43,316 nucleotides of DNA from an uncultured Caryophanales bacterium. Lineage in GTDB: Bacteria; Bacillota_I; Bacilli_A; Acholeplasmatales; Anaeroplasmataceae. The translations under genes and the position numbers were made by a program. Below, in pieces: positions 9,942 through 19,440 of this stretch. A model generated the notes under the pieces. It was given only the letters and a program-made list of their open reading frames with translations, had not been told where the DNA came from and made no database searches. Every line of letters begins with the position of its first letter. The stretch's first letter is position 1. The stretch is taken from contig CAMOUB010000003.1 in assembly GCA_946626345.1 (NCBI GenBank), positions 1 through 43,316 of the forward strand, in the 5' to 3' direction.

Positions 9942-9968
9942 AAAAAAAGCCTCATATTAAAGGCTTTT
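9942..9968 (-). terminator. Intrinsic terminator
   Basis: AAAAGCCT / AGGCTTTT hairpin followed by T-run on minus strand; overlaps the macro-domain stop codon. Confidence 0.75.
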
Positions 9969-10497
9969 ATCTAATAATTTTTTTAGCTAATTTTTCATAT
10001 ATCATTTTTGTTTCATCATCATAACAAACAAAAACTATCTTAGTAAAATAATCAGGATGAGCTTTTAAATAATCCATAACTACTGTAATAGCTGTTTTAG
10101 CAGCTGGCTCTTTTGGAAAATGATATGAACCAGTTCCAAGTGCAGGAAATGCGATTGAATGCACATCCATTCTTAAGGCTAAATCTAAAACAGATTTGTA
10201 GCATGATTCTAATATTTTCATTGATTTTGAATTCTTATATACTTCAGGTACTGCATGAAATACTCTTTTACAAGGTAATTTATAGCCATTTGTGATTCTA
10301 CAATCACCTGGTTCACATCCTGTATATAATAAGCATTCTTGGTTCATTCCAAGTCCTGCAGCTTTAAATATTGCAGTATCTATTCCTCCACCGCCAAGTA
10401 GAGTTTTGGGTGCTGAATTAACAATAGCATCAACGCCCCAGTTAGATACAATATCTCCTTTTTCTATTTTAATTAATTCATTAAGATCTTGCTTCAT
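9967..10497 (-). CDS. Macro domain (ADP-ribose binding) protein
   Basis: 'GDIVSNWGVDAIVNSAPKTLLGGGGIDTAIFKAAG' and 'AFPALGTGSYHFP'. Confidence 0.92.
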   Translation of the reverse strand: MKQDLNELIKIEKGDIVSNWGVDAIVNSAPKTLLGGGGIDTAIFKAAGLGMNQECLLYTGCEPGDCRITNGYKLPCKRVFHAVPEVYKNSKSMKILESCYKSVLDLALRMDVHSIAFPALGTGSYHFPKEPAAKTAITVVMDYLKAHPDYFTKIVFVCYDDETKMIYEKLAKKIIR

Positions 10498-10568
10498 AAT
10501 TTTTTTCTCCTAAACAATACTATTTTATTAATTATTGTTCATTTTGTCAAATTAGATATATTTTATGC

Positions 10569-11132
10569 TTATTTAGTCTTTTTTACACTATAGCCAAATT
10601 TACCAATATATTTTCCAAGTGAATAGTATTCACCATGACTATATGATATTAAATTTGCCTTCTCTAAATGAAATCTATTTGTTTCATCCATATATTTTTT
10701 ATCTACAGTTACACCTAAAATATCAGCAAGTATCATATCATGGCTTCCAAGCTTTATTACTTCTTTTACCTTACATTCTAAAGATACAGGAGATTCTTTA
10801 ATAGATGGGGCACTTACATATTTTGATTCAATTGGAGTTAAATTTAGTTCTTTAAATTTATCATGATCCCTACCTGATTTAACTCCACAATAATCACAAG
10901 CATATGTTAGATTTTCATTGACTAAATTAACAACAAATTCTTTAGTATCTAAAATCATATTATATGAATATCTTTCAGGTCTAACTGATATATATAATAT
11001 TGGTGGATTAGTGCATACATTACCACACCAGGCAACTGTAATTATATTTAGTTTTCCATCTTTTCCTTTTACACTTACCATTACTGCAGGTAATGGATTT
11101 AGCATATTTCCTGCCTTCCAATATTCTTTCAT
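10569..11132 (-). CDS. Flavin reductase-like / flavoredoxin family protein
   Basis: 'PLPAVMVSVKGKDGKLNIITVAWCGNVCTNPPILYISVRPERYSYNMI' typical of FMN-binding split barrel. Confidence 0.88.
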   Translation of the reverse strand: MKEYWKAGNMLNPLPAVMVSVKGKDGKLNIITVAWCGNVCTNPPILYISVRPERYSYNMILDTKEFVVNLVNENLTYACDYCGVKSGRDHDKFKELNLTPIESKYVSAPSIKESPVSLECKVKEVIKLGSHDMILADILGVTVDKKYMDETNRFHLEKANLISYSHGEYYSLGKYIGKFGYSVKKTK

Positions 11133-11168
11133 ATTAGTCCTTTCTAATTAAAAATAAAAGATAGTAGG

Positions 11169-12254
11169 TTATTTTGCATTTATGTATTTATCTACTTTCG
11201 TTTTTTTCTTTTCAAAATACATTGCTTGATCTGCATCATATAAAGCATCATGAAATGATTTATTTTCTATTAGCGAATAACCAAAAGCACATGAATATGA
11301 AGTCTTTTTCAAGCACTCTTTCATATGATTAATATTTGATACAACGTCCTTTTCAGTAACATTTGTATATAATATTTCAAATTCATCTCCACCAATTCTA
11401 TAGGCTATACCATGTTCTCCACATTCTTTAGCTAGAATTTCTGCAACAGTCTTTAGTGCCTCATCACCTTTTAGGTGACCATATGTATCATTAAAATATT
11501 TTAAGTCATTCATATCTATTGATACTACTGCACCTTTTTTAGAGGCAATATACTTTGCATCCTGGTAAAAATTTTGTCTATTATTTAATCCTGTTAAAGA
11601 ATCTGTGCCTGATTTATAAATATATGTAAAAGTATAATACAATAATAATGCTGTTGCATAAATTGGTGAATAATCTTGGTTATGAGAGAATATAAAATAC
11701 AATATAACTCCTAAAACAGATGTTGATAAAATGAATATTACAACAAGCTTACTTTTTGAAGTATTATTCTTTAAATATTTTACATTTTGTATAGAGAAAA
11801 CAATTATATAAAATGCTTCAATAACATAAGGCAAATATCTTAAAGGACCACCGAAATATTTATTATCATTTGAAAAATAACAAACGATATGTGTCCACTG
11901 AGATGTAAAATAAAAAGGAATAGATAATGTTGCAGGGATAGTTAATATAGCAAATAATATTTTATTTTCTTTAGAAATAGGTGATATTATTTGCATACAT
12001 AAAATCATTACAATAGGATATAGTGAATATTTTAATGCTGTAAGCATTGGTCTTGCTAGAGATAGTTTTTCAAATGATTGAGTCCAAAGCTCAACATAAG
12101 TAGCTATTGACACAATTAATAATAATACAGCAGCAATTCTTGTCATTTTTTTAGTTGTATCATTTAAATGAGTACTAATTAATGATATTAAAAATAAACC
12201 ACTAACTTCAAAGATTAATATATAATTTTCTAAAACATAATCTATAAAACCCAT
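11169..12254 (-). CDS. Membrane-anchored GGDEF diguanylate cyclase
   Basis: N-terminal TM segments; 'DSLTGLNNR...YRIGGDEFEILY'. Confidence 0.92.
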   Translation of the reverse strand: MGFIDYVLENYILIFEVSGLFLISLISTHLNDTTKKMTRIAAVLLLIVSIATYVELWTQSFEKLSLARPMLTALKYSLYPIVMILCMQIISPISKENKILFAILTIPATLSIPFYFTSQWTHIVCYFSNDNKYFGGPLRYLPYVIEAFYIIVFSIQNVKYLKNNTSKSKLVVIFILSTSVLGVILYFIFSHNQDYSPIYATALLLYYTFTYIYKSGTDSLTGLNNRQNFYQDAKYIASKKGAVVSIDMNDLKYFNDTYGHLKGDEALKTVAEILAKECGEHGIAYRIGGDEFEILYTNVTEKDVVSNINHMKECLKKTSYSCAFGYSLIENKSFHDALYDADQAMYFEKKKTKVDKYINAK

Positions 12255-12330
12255 TATATCCCTCCTTTATTTGAAAAAACAAACTATTTCCCGTTTTTGA
12301 TTATAACATATAATACTATGTATAATAAAT

Positions 12331-12378
12331 AAAAAAGCTACATATTCAATGTAATAAACATCATTTATGCAGCTTTTT
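12331..12378 (-). terminator. Intrinsic terminator of the mscS-like gene
   Basis: AAAAAGCT...AGCTTTTT imperfect hairpin just after the stop codon. Confidence 0.65.
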
Positions 12379-12385
12379 CAATTAT

Positions 12386-13306
12386 TTACTTATTTGTAAT
12401 ATTTACATCTAATTGGTTATAAGGAATTTGAATATGATTTTCATCTAATACATCCTTAAAATCCTTTAATAATTGGAAATTAACTGTCCAATAATCAGTA
12501 TTTTTAACCCAACATCTACATGTTATATTTATACTACTATCAGCATATTCTGATACTTCTGCAAAAATAGGTTGATCTTTTAATACTAAATCATTATTAT
12601 TCATACATTTCTTTAGAACATTCTTAGCTAAATCAACATTTGAATCATATGATACAGACATTATTATATCTATTCTTCTTGTTTCTTTTAATGAATTATT
12701 TACGATAACACCATTAGCTAGGCTACCATTAGGAATATATACAACTCTATTATCTGGAGTTCTTAATGTTGTATAAAATAATTTAATATCTTCTACTGTT
12801 CCTTTTTCACCTTGTGCAACTATAAAATCATCTAGCTTAAATGGGCGCATTACAATTAAGATTACACCACCAGCAAAATTAGATAATGTACCTTGTATTG
12901 CAAGACCAATTCCCACTCCTGCAGAAGTTATAACAGCTGCAATAGACGATGTTTGGACTCCTAAAAATCCTACTAAGCATAAAACAATTAATATTTTTAA
13001 AGATAATCTAGTTACATTTACTAATACTCTAGATAATGTAGCATCAGCATTTTTTCTTTCTAATCTTTTTGTTATTTTTTTAGAAATTAAATTAATAATT
13101 TTAAATGAAACAATTAAAATAATAATCGCTAAAATTATCTTAATACCTGTATTAACACACCATTCAACAACTACCTGCCAAACGTGGTTCCAATCAATTC
13201 CATTTGAGGCTTGTTGAGCTGTAGTTGATTCAATAGTTTCTACAGTACTTATAGTTTCTTCTAAATCCATTTTAAACCTCCAACCAAACAAGAGATATTT
13301 TATCAT
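12386..13306 (-). CDS. mscS: Small-conductance mechanosensitive channel (MscS family)
   Basis: 'GVGIGLAIQGTLSNFAGGVILIVMRPFKLDDFI...VYIPNGSLANGVIVNNS' pore and beta-domain signature. Confidence 0.93.
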   Translation of the reverse strand: MIKYLLFGWRFKMDLEETISTVETIESTTAQQASNGIDWNHVWQVVVEWCVNTGIKIILAIIILIVSFKIINLISKKITKRLERKNADATLSRVLVNVTRLSLKILIVLCLVGFLGVQTSSIAAVITSAGVGIGLAIQGTLSNFAGGVILIVMRPFKLDDFIVAQGEKGTVEDIKLFYTTLRTPDNRVVYIPNGSLANGVIVNNSLKETRRIDIIMSVSYDSNVDLAKNVLKKCMNNNDLVLKDQPIFAEVSEYADSSINITCRCWVKNTDYWTVNFQLLKDFKDVLDENHIQIPYNQLDVNITNK

Positions 13307-13356
13307 TTTATGATAAATCTATCAAGATTAAAAAATATATTTTATATTATTAAATC

Positions 13357-13560
13357 TTATTTTGCTTCGTATCCAGCATCAATAATTGATTTTACTAAAT
13401 CTTCTCTAGCTACATTTTTTGTTACACTTACAGTAACATTTTTCTTATCAAGGTCAGCATTTGCCTCACTAACTCCATCAATCTTTAAGCATGCATCCTC
13501 TACATGCTTTTTACAATGCATACACATCATTCCATTAACATTAATTACTATTTTTTCCAT
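13357..13560 (-). CDS. copZ: Nested in-frame CopZ-like metallochaperone (67 aa), inside copA 3' end
   Basis: In-frame ATG at 13560 preceded by CTAATAAGGAGGAAAATAAT (strong SD, 8-nt spacing); product MEKIVINVNGMMCMHCKKHVEDACLKIDGVSEANADLDKKNVTVSVTKNVAREDLVKSIIDAGYEAK is a full HMA domain. Confidence 0.7.
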   Translation of the reverse strand: MEKIVINVNGMMCMHCKKHVEDACLKIDGVSEANADLDKKNVTVSVTKNVAREDLVKSIIDAGYEAK

Positions 13561-15891
13561 ATTATTTTCCTCCTTATTAGTAATTACATTTTTTATAAAT
13601 AATAAATCTTCTTCTTTAATTTTTCTATTATTTTTATGCTTATTAGCATCAAATAAATTTAAGCGTAAGGCATTTAATACTACAAATATACTTGAAAAGC
13701 TCATTGCAAGTGCACCATACCATGGCTTTAAGCTTACTAAATATTCATTATTTGTAAAATAAAATATACCAAATGCGATAGGTATCATTATTAAATTATA
13801 AAAGAATGCCCAGAATAAATTTTGTTTAATATTTTTTACTATTTCTCTTGATATTCTAATTGTTTTAACTAAATCATTTAGGCTTGATTTTACAAGTACA
13901 ATATCTGCTGAATCAATCGCAATATCAGATCCAGCTCCAATTGCAATGCCAATGTCTGCGCTAGTTAATGCTAAGGCATCATTAATACCATCGCCAACCA
14001 TTATAGTACTTCCATTTTTCTTTATTTTTTCAACTATATCTTTTTTATCTATTGGTAATACATCTGAAATAAAATAATCGATTTCTACCTCTTTTGCAAT
14101 AGATGAGGCTGTAATATGATTATCGCCTGTTAGCATTATAGGAATCAATCCTAATTCCTTTAGATTTTTTATAGCAATTTTAGAATCTTCTTTTATTTTA
14201 TCTGCAACAGCAACTATTCCTATTAATTCATTATCTAAAATAAATATTAATGGAGTTTTACCTGATTGGGCAATATCATTAATTATTTCTAATTTTGAAT
14301 CATCTATATTAATTAATTCTTTAGCATATTTTAAATTAATACCATATGCTAATTTATTATCAATAATTCCAGATACTCCTTTTCCACCTATTTCTTTAAA
14401 ATCTTTTACTTCTTTTTTCTCATAGCTACATTTATATTCGTTTATAGCACTAGCAAGTGGATGACTTGAATTTTCTTCTAATGATTTAATAATTGATAAA
14501 AATTTTGCTTGATCAATAAATGGAACTATACTATATACCTTAGGCTTACCCATTGTTATAGTTCCTGTTTTATCTAATATTACATATTTTGCATCCTTTA
14601 TATTTTCAATAGATAATGCATTTTTAAATAATATTCCATTTTTAAATGACAATCCAGAACCAACCATTATTGCAACAGGTGTTGCAAGGCCTAAAGCACA
14701 TGGGCATGATATAACTAAAACCATTACTGCTCTATTAATTGCATATGTTAATATTGTTTCATTTATATCTAGATTAATTACATTACCAAGTATAAACCAA
14801 TATGTAAATGCTAAAAGTGATATAAGCATAACAACTGGCACAAATATTGCTGCAACCTTATCAACTAATCTTTGAATTTTAGGCTTAGTTTGATTTAGGT
14901 CATATACCATTTTTATTATTTTAGATAATGAAGTATCTTCACCAACTGATTTAGCTTCACATTTTAAAATACCATTTAAATTTATAGTACCACTATAAAT
15001 ATTATCGCCTATTGTTTTATCAACAGGCATTGATTCTCCTGTTAGCATATTTTCATCTACTGATGATATACCATCAATTATTTTTCCATCTACAGGAATT
15101 GAATCTCCTGCCTTAACTATAAATATATCACCTATTTTAATATCAGATGCTTTTACTCTAACTTCTTTTCCATCCTTTATTATTGTTCCTTCTTTTGGTG
15201 CTAAATTCATTAATGATTTTAATGCATTTGTAGTTTTTCCTTTAGAATATTCTTCTAACATTTTTCCAATTGAAATTAATGTAGGAACCATACCTGCAGT
15301 TTCAAATGTTAAATTCATTGCATATTTCATAATCATATGATCATCATTTTTATAATAAGCCATAATAAATAATATAACTATAGCATATATAAATGATACC
15401 ATTGAACCTAAGGCAACTAATGTATCCATATTAGGACTTCTATTGATTAAAGCTTTAAATCCTGATATATAAAATCGTTTATTTAATAACATTATAATAG
15501 CTGATAAAATCATTAATATTAATCCCAATATTAAAGGATTTTTATCTAAATTAAATATATAAAAATGCATCATAAATCCCATTGATAAATAGAATAATGG
15601 AATTAGAAAAATTATTGAAAAAATTAATCTAATTATAAGAGGTTTAATCTTATTTTCTTCTTTTTCAAAATTTTTAGAGTTTATACCTTTAGCATTACTT
15701 TCATATCCTGCCTTTTTAATTGCCATATTGATTTCATCAATTCTTTTTGGATCATCGATATTACAATCCATTGTATTAGTTAATAAATTAACTTCAACAT
15801 CTGATACTCCATCAACACTTTTAGCAGCTTTACTAACATGAGATGCACATGCAGCACAGGTCATTCCTTTTATATCAAATCTTTGTTTCAT
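13357..15891 (-). CDS. copA: Copper-translocating P1B-type ATPase with N-terminal and C-terminal HMA domains
   Basis: MTCAACASH HMA; SCPCALGLATP; DKTGT; GDGINDALALTSADIGIAIG; C-terminal GMMCMHCKKH HMA. Confidence 0.96.
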   Translation of the reverse strand: MKQRFDIKGMTCAACASHVSKAAKSVDGVSDVEVNLLTNTMDCNIDDPKRIDEINMAIKKAGYESNAKGINSKNFEKEENKIKPLIIRLIFSIIFLIPLFYLSMGFMMHFYIFNLDKNPLILGLILMILSAIIMLLNKRFYISGFKALINRSPNMDTLVALGSMVSFIYAIVILFIMAYYKNDDHMIMKYAMNLTFETAGMVPTLISIGKMLEEYSKGKTTNALKSLMNLAPKEGTIIKDGKEVRVKASDIKIGDIFIVKAGDSIPVDGKIIDGISSVDENMLTGESMPVDKTIGDNIYSGTINLNGILKCEAKSVGEDTSLSKIIKMVYDLNQTKPKIQRLVDKVAAIFVPVVMLISLLAFTYWFILGNVINLDINETILTYAINRAVMVLVISCPCALGLATPVAIMVGSGLSFKNGILFKNALSIENIKDAKYVILDKTGTITMGKPKVYSIVPFIDQAKFLSIIKSLEENSSHPLASAINEYKCSYEKKEVKDFKEIGGKGVSGIIDNKLAYGINLKYAKELINIDDSKLEIINDIAQSGKTPLIFILDNELIGIVAVADKIKEDSKIAIKNLKELGLIPIMLTGDNHITASSIAKEVEIDYFISDVLPIDKKDIVEKIKKNGSTIMVGDGINDALALTSADIGIAIGAGSDIAIDSADIVLVKSSLNDLVKTIRISREIVKNIKQNLFWAFFYNLIMIPIAFGIFYFTNNEYLVSLKPWYGALAMSFSSIFVVLNALRLNLFDANKHKNNRKIKEEDLLFIKNVITNKEENNMEKIVINVNGMMCMHCKKHVEDACLKIDGVSEANADLDKKNVTVSVTKNVAREDLVKSIIDAGYEAK

Positions 15892-16187
15892 TATGAAAAC
15901 CTCCTAAATAGATCTACTATTTCATCAAGCTTTTCATAATCGCCATCTTTAATTCCATTTAATACACATGAATGCATATGATTATCTAAAATTACTGATG
16001 CTAATGATTTAATAGCCTTATCTACTGCTGATAATTGAATTAAGATATCAGCACAATATCTATCATCATTTATCATTTTTTTAATACCATCTAATTGTCC
16101 TGTAATTCTATTTAATCTTGACAATAATTTATTTTTATCATCATCACTTCTATTAACTTTAATATCTTTATTACAATTACATGCCAT
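15891..16187 (-). CDS. csoR: CsoR-family copper-sensing repressor
   Basis: DUF156 fold; Cys-x24-His-x3-Cys arrangement (YCADIL...NHMHSC) matches CsoR Cu(I) ligands; stop overlaps copA start (TAATG). Confidence 0.93.
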   Translation of the reverse strand: MACNCNKDIKVNRSDDDKNKLLSRLNRITGQLDGIKKMINDDRYCADILIQLSAVDKAIKSLASVILDNHMHSCVLNGIKDGDYEKLDEIVDLFRRFS

Positions 16188-16204
16188 ATTTCATCACCAC
16201 TTAT

Positions 16205-16233
16205 ATAATATACCCCCATAGGGTATATGTCAA
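16205..16233 (-). promoter_or_regulatory. csoR-copA promoter with embedded CsoR operator
   Basis: Minus strand TTGACA-TATACCCTATGGGGGTA-TATTAT: -35, 17-bp spacer, -10; spacer is the inverted repeat TATACCC-N5-GGGTATA (16209-16227). Confidence 0.8.
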
Positions 16234-16268
16234 TGATAAAAATATGTTAAAATATGTTAGGTGATATT

Positions 16269-16919
16269 ATGCGACTTTTAAATTATGTTAAGATATTTTA
16301 TGGCATTACTAGATTAGAACTTCTAGAGCTTGATAAAAATGATTTAGTATTAGTAAATAATAAAAAAGAAAAATTAACATATAAATTAAAAGAATCTGAT
16401 ATCGTTACTATTAATGGAAAGATAATAGAAAAATTCCCGTTTTCATATTATATGTATAATAAACCTAAAGGCATATTATCTATGATATCTAATAATAATG
16501 ATAGTTATATTAATAATATTAATATTGATAAAAAATTAATGGTTGCCGGAAGATTAGATAAAGATAGTGAGGGCCTATTACTATTATCTAATGATCCTGA
16601 ATTTATTAATTCTATAATGGGTGAAAAATCAATTATTGAAAAGGAATATATAGTTACTACTTTTAATAAAATTAATACTGAATTTATTAATAAAATGAAT
16701 GGAGAATTTATTATAAGAGGACACTTATTAAAGCCTGTTAAAATAAAAATAATTGATGATTATAATTTTAGTATTATATTAACTGAAGGAATATATCACC
16801 AAATTAGAAAAATGGTTATAGAATCAGGAAATAGAGTTAAAAATTTAAAAAGAATTAGAATTGGAAAATATAAATTAAATGACCTAAAAACTTCATCTAT
16901 TATAGAAATTAAACCCTAA
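16269..16919 (+). CDS. RsuA-family (16S rRNA) pseudouridine synthase
   Basis: 'YNKPKGILSM', 'MVAGRLDKDSEGLLLLSND', 'GIYHQIRKM'. ORF track starts at 16254; ATG at 16269 has the better SD (taggtgatattATG). Confidence 0.88.
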   Translation: MRLLNYVKIFYGITRLELLELDKNDLVLVNNKKEKLTYKLKESDIVTINGKIIEKFPFSYYMYNKPKGILSMISNNNDSYINNINIDKKLMVAGRLDKDSEGLLLLSNDPEFINSIMGEKSIIEKEYIVTTFNKINTEFINKMNGEFIIRGHLLKPVKIKIIDDYNFSIILTEGIYHQIRKMVIESGNRVKNLKRIRIGKYKLNDLKTSSIIEIKP

Positions 16920-16920
16920 G

Positions 16921-16955
16921 AAAAAAGAATGAGACGACTCATTCTTTTATTTTTT
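16921..16955. terminator. Bidirectional intrinsic terminator
   Basis: AAAAGAATGAG-ACGA-CTCATTCTTTT, flanked by A- and T-tracts, between convergent genes. Confidence 0.85.
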
Positions 16956-17724
16956 ATTTTTTCTTTTGACTTCTTAAATAATAACCTATAACAAATTTAG
17001 TAGTTACAAATTTCATTATAAAATTAACAAATTTAACATTAAATCCATATGTAGATACTATTTTAGATCTTCTATATAAATCACGGTAAGCTCTTTTTAC
17101 AATTACATCTGCTTCATAGATTTTTCCATAATATCTAACCTTATCATTTTGTTTGGTATCAGCCCTTGATATAAATTTAGTATTAACCCAGCTTGGGCAT
17201 AATGCCATTATTCTTATACCTCTAGGCTTTAATTCTGCATATAATGACTCAGTATAGCCTTTTACAAAGGCTTTTGTGGCTTGATATGTTGCCATATAAG
17301 GAATAGGTTGGAAAGCCGCACGAGAGGCAACCTCTAATATTTTAGCTCCACTTGACATATATTTTGAAACATATCTAGTTAATAATACTAATGCTTTTAC
17401 ATTTAGGTCTATCATACCTAAATCATCTTCTAAATCAATTTTATCGAAATCACCAAATTTAGCATAGCCTGCATTATTAATTAATAATTTAACATCAGGT
17501 GATTCTTTTTCTAATAATTCATTAATTTTAGATATAGATTTTTCTTTGGTTAAATCTAAAGGAATTATTCTTAATGGTATATTAGTTATTAATTTTAATT
17601 CCTCTAATGATTTTTCATTTCTAGATATAACCCAAATTTCATCTACATTTACCCATTTATTAGCTTGAAATAGAAATTCTCTTCCAAGGCCAGATGAGGC
17701 ACCTGTAATGATTGCAATTTCCAT
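16954..17724 (-). CDS. Short-chain dehydrogenase/reductase (SDR)
   Basis: 'ITGASSGLGREF', 'LLINNAGYAKFGDF', 'YMATYQATKAFVKGYTESL'. Confidence 0.93.
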   Translation of the reverse strand: MEIAIITGASSGLGREFLFQANKWVNVDEIWVISRNEKSLEELKLITNIPLRIIPLDLTKEKSISKINELLEKESPDVKLLINNAGYAKFGDFDKIDLEDDLGMIDLNVKALVLLTRYVSKYMSSGAKILEVASRAAFQPIPYMATYQATKAFVKGYTESLYAELKPRGIRIMALCPSWVNTKFISRADTKQNDKVRYYGKIYEADVIVKRAYRDLYRRSKIVSTYGFNVKFVNFIMKFVTTKFVIGYYLRSQKKK

Positions 17725-18275
17725 TATTTTATACCTAATCCATCTTTAAATGCATGACCAACAATTTCAGATACTAATAAATAATTATTATTACATGGAT
17801 CAAATGAAATTGCTTCTAACTTCTTAGGATCAATTTTATCATTTGTTAAAATAGATTCATCAACTGAAACATTAATAATCTTTCCAACTAATCTTCCATC
17901 CTCTCCAAGGCTTATCATTTCACACTCAATTGAAAGAGGATATTCTTTAAATAAAGGGGCATTAACGAATTCTGATTTAAAATGATGGAATCCTGCTTTT
18001 TCTACCTTATTATATGTTTTTTTTCCTGATACAATTCCAAAATAATCAGATTCTTTTACAGTTGATTTAGTTGCGATACTTAATGTAAAAGCTTTTGTTT
18101 TTAATAAATTATCAGTAGTCTTATGACTTGCAAGATTAACTTCTACCTTATCATAATCATAAATTCCACCCCATGCTGCGTTCATTAAATTTGGCATACC
18201 CTTTTCATCGTATGTACCAAGCATTAATACAGGTTGTGGATAAATCCAAGTTTTTACTCCAAAATTTTTTCTCAT
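17724..18275 (-). CDS. Flavin reductase family protein
   Basis: 'KTWIYPQPVLMLGTYDEKGMPNLMNAAWGGIYDYDKVEVNLASHKTTDNLL'; 1-nt coupling (TAATG) to SDR. Confidence 0.85.
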   Translation of the reverse strand: MRKNFGVKTWIYPQPVLMLGTYDEKGMPNLMNAAWGGIYDYDKVEVNLASHKTTDNLLKTKAFTLSIATKSTVKESDYFGIVSGKKTYNKVEKAGFHHFKSEFVNAPLFKEYPLSIECEMISLGEDGRLVGKIINVSVDESILTNDKIDPKKLEAISFDPCNNNYLLVSEIVGHAFKDGLGIK

Positions 18276-19438
18276 TTTTTATATTCCTCCTTATATAAAT
18301 TGATTCCTTTTAATAATCTATTTAATCCTTCTGTTACATTTTCTTTAGATGTAGCTAAATTAATTCTAATAAATGTTTTAAAGTTAACGCCATATTCTTC
18401 TCCATATGAAAAATATACCTTAGCCTTATCTTTTAAATATTCACATAAAAATTTTGTATCATCTGTAATTCTTTTACAATCAACCCAAGCTAAATATGTT
18501 GCATCTCCAAAATGATAATCTAATTCCTTTAAATTTTCATTTAAGAAATTTCTTAATATCTTTTTATTATTATAAACATATTTGTTCATTTCATCTAGCC
18601 AAGCTTCGCCTTTATTTAGGGCTACACTAAATGCATCATATACAAATGCGTTACCTTCAGCAACCTCATCTGTATTTAAGCCTCTATTTACAAGCTTTCT
18701 AATCTTTTCATTAGGAATAACTACACATGCACCTTGAAGTCCTGCTAGATTAAAGCATTTAGATGCTGATATACAAGTGATAGATATTTGTTTATTTATA
18801 TCATTAACTGAAGCAAATGGAATATATTCCATACCTGGTGTAACAATGTCACAATGTATTTCATCAGATAAGACTACAACATTATTTTCATAACAAATCT
18901 TACCTATTCTTTCTATTTCTCCTCTTGACCAGATTTTTCCTACAGGATTTTGAGGATTACATAATATTAGCATTCTTACACCATTTTTAATTCTTGCTTC
19001 AAAATCCTTCCAATCTATTTTGTATTCTTTACCATCATAGATTAAATCTGATTGAGAAACCTCTCTATGATTATTGATAATTGAATTAAAGAAAATATTA
19101 TATGTAGGAGTTAAAACCAAAACTCTATCATTAATTTTAGTTACTCTTCTTACAATACTAGATATTGCAGGTACAACACCTGTTGAAAATATCATCCATT
19201 CCTTTTTAAAATCAACATGATGACGCTTAATCCAAAAATCTCTAAATGCATCAAAATAATAATCTGGTGTATTAGTATAGCCTAAGGCACCTAAATCAAC
19301 TCTTTTTTTAATTGCATCCTTAACAATATCTAATGTGTCAAAATCCATATCAGCAACCCACATAGGTAAGACATCAGGATACATCCATTTTAAAGAGCTA
19401 GTTTCTAATCTATTAGCTGTTTTGTCAAAATTATACAT
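18272..19438 (-). CDS. PatB/MalY-type PLP-dependent aminotransferase / C-S lyase
   Basis: 'LPMWVADMDFDT', 'LCNPQNPVGKIWSRGEIERI', 'VVLSDEIHCDI', 'ISASKCFNLAGLQ'. Confidence 0.93.
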   Translation of the reverse strand: MYNFDKTANRLETSSLKWMYPDVLPMWVADMDFDTLDIVKDAIKKRVDLGALGYTNTPDYYFDAFRDFWIKRHHVDFKKEWMIFSTGVVPAISSIVRRVTKINDRVLVLTPTYNIFFNSIINNHREVSQSDLIYDGKEYKIDWKDFEARIKNGVRMLILCNPQNPVGKIWSRGEIERIGKICYENNVVVLSDEIHCDIVTPGMEYIPFASVNDINKQISITCISASKCFNLAGLQGACVVIPNEKIRKLVNRGLNTDEVAEGNAFVYDAFSVALNKGEAWLDEMNKYVYNNKKILRNFLNENLKELDYHFGDATYLAWVDCKRITDDTKFLCEYLKDKAKVYFSYGEEYGVNFKTFIRINLATSKENVTEGLNRLLKGINLYKEEYKK

Positions 19439-19440
19439 AG

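Noticed and set aside
9766-11151. Plus-strand ORFs 9766-9960, 10113-10295, 10292-10513, 10619-10801, 10918-11151
   Set aside because: Short antisense ORFs over confidently identified minus-strand genes.
13310-13762. 150-aa plus-strand ORF opposite copA 3' end
   Set aside because: Low-complexity antisense translation of the copA/copZ region.
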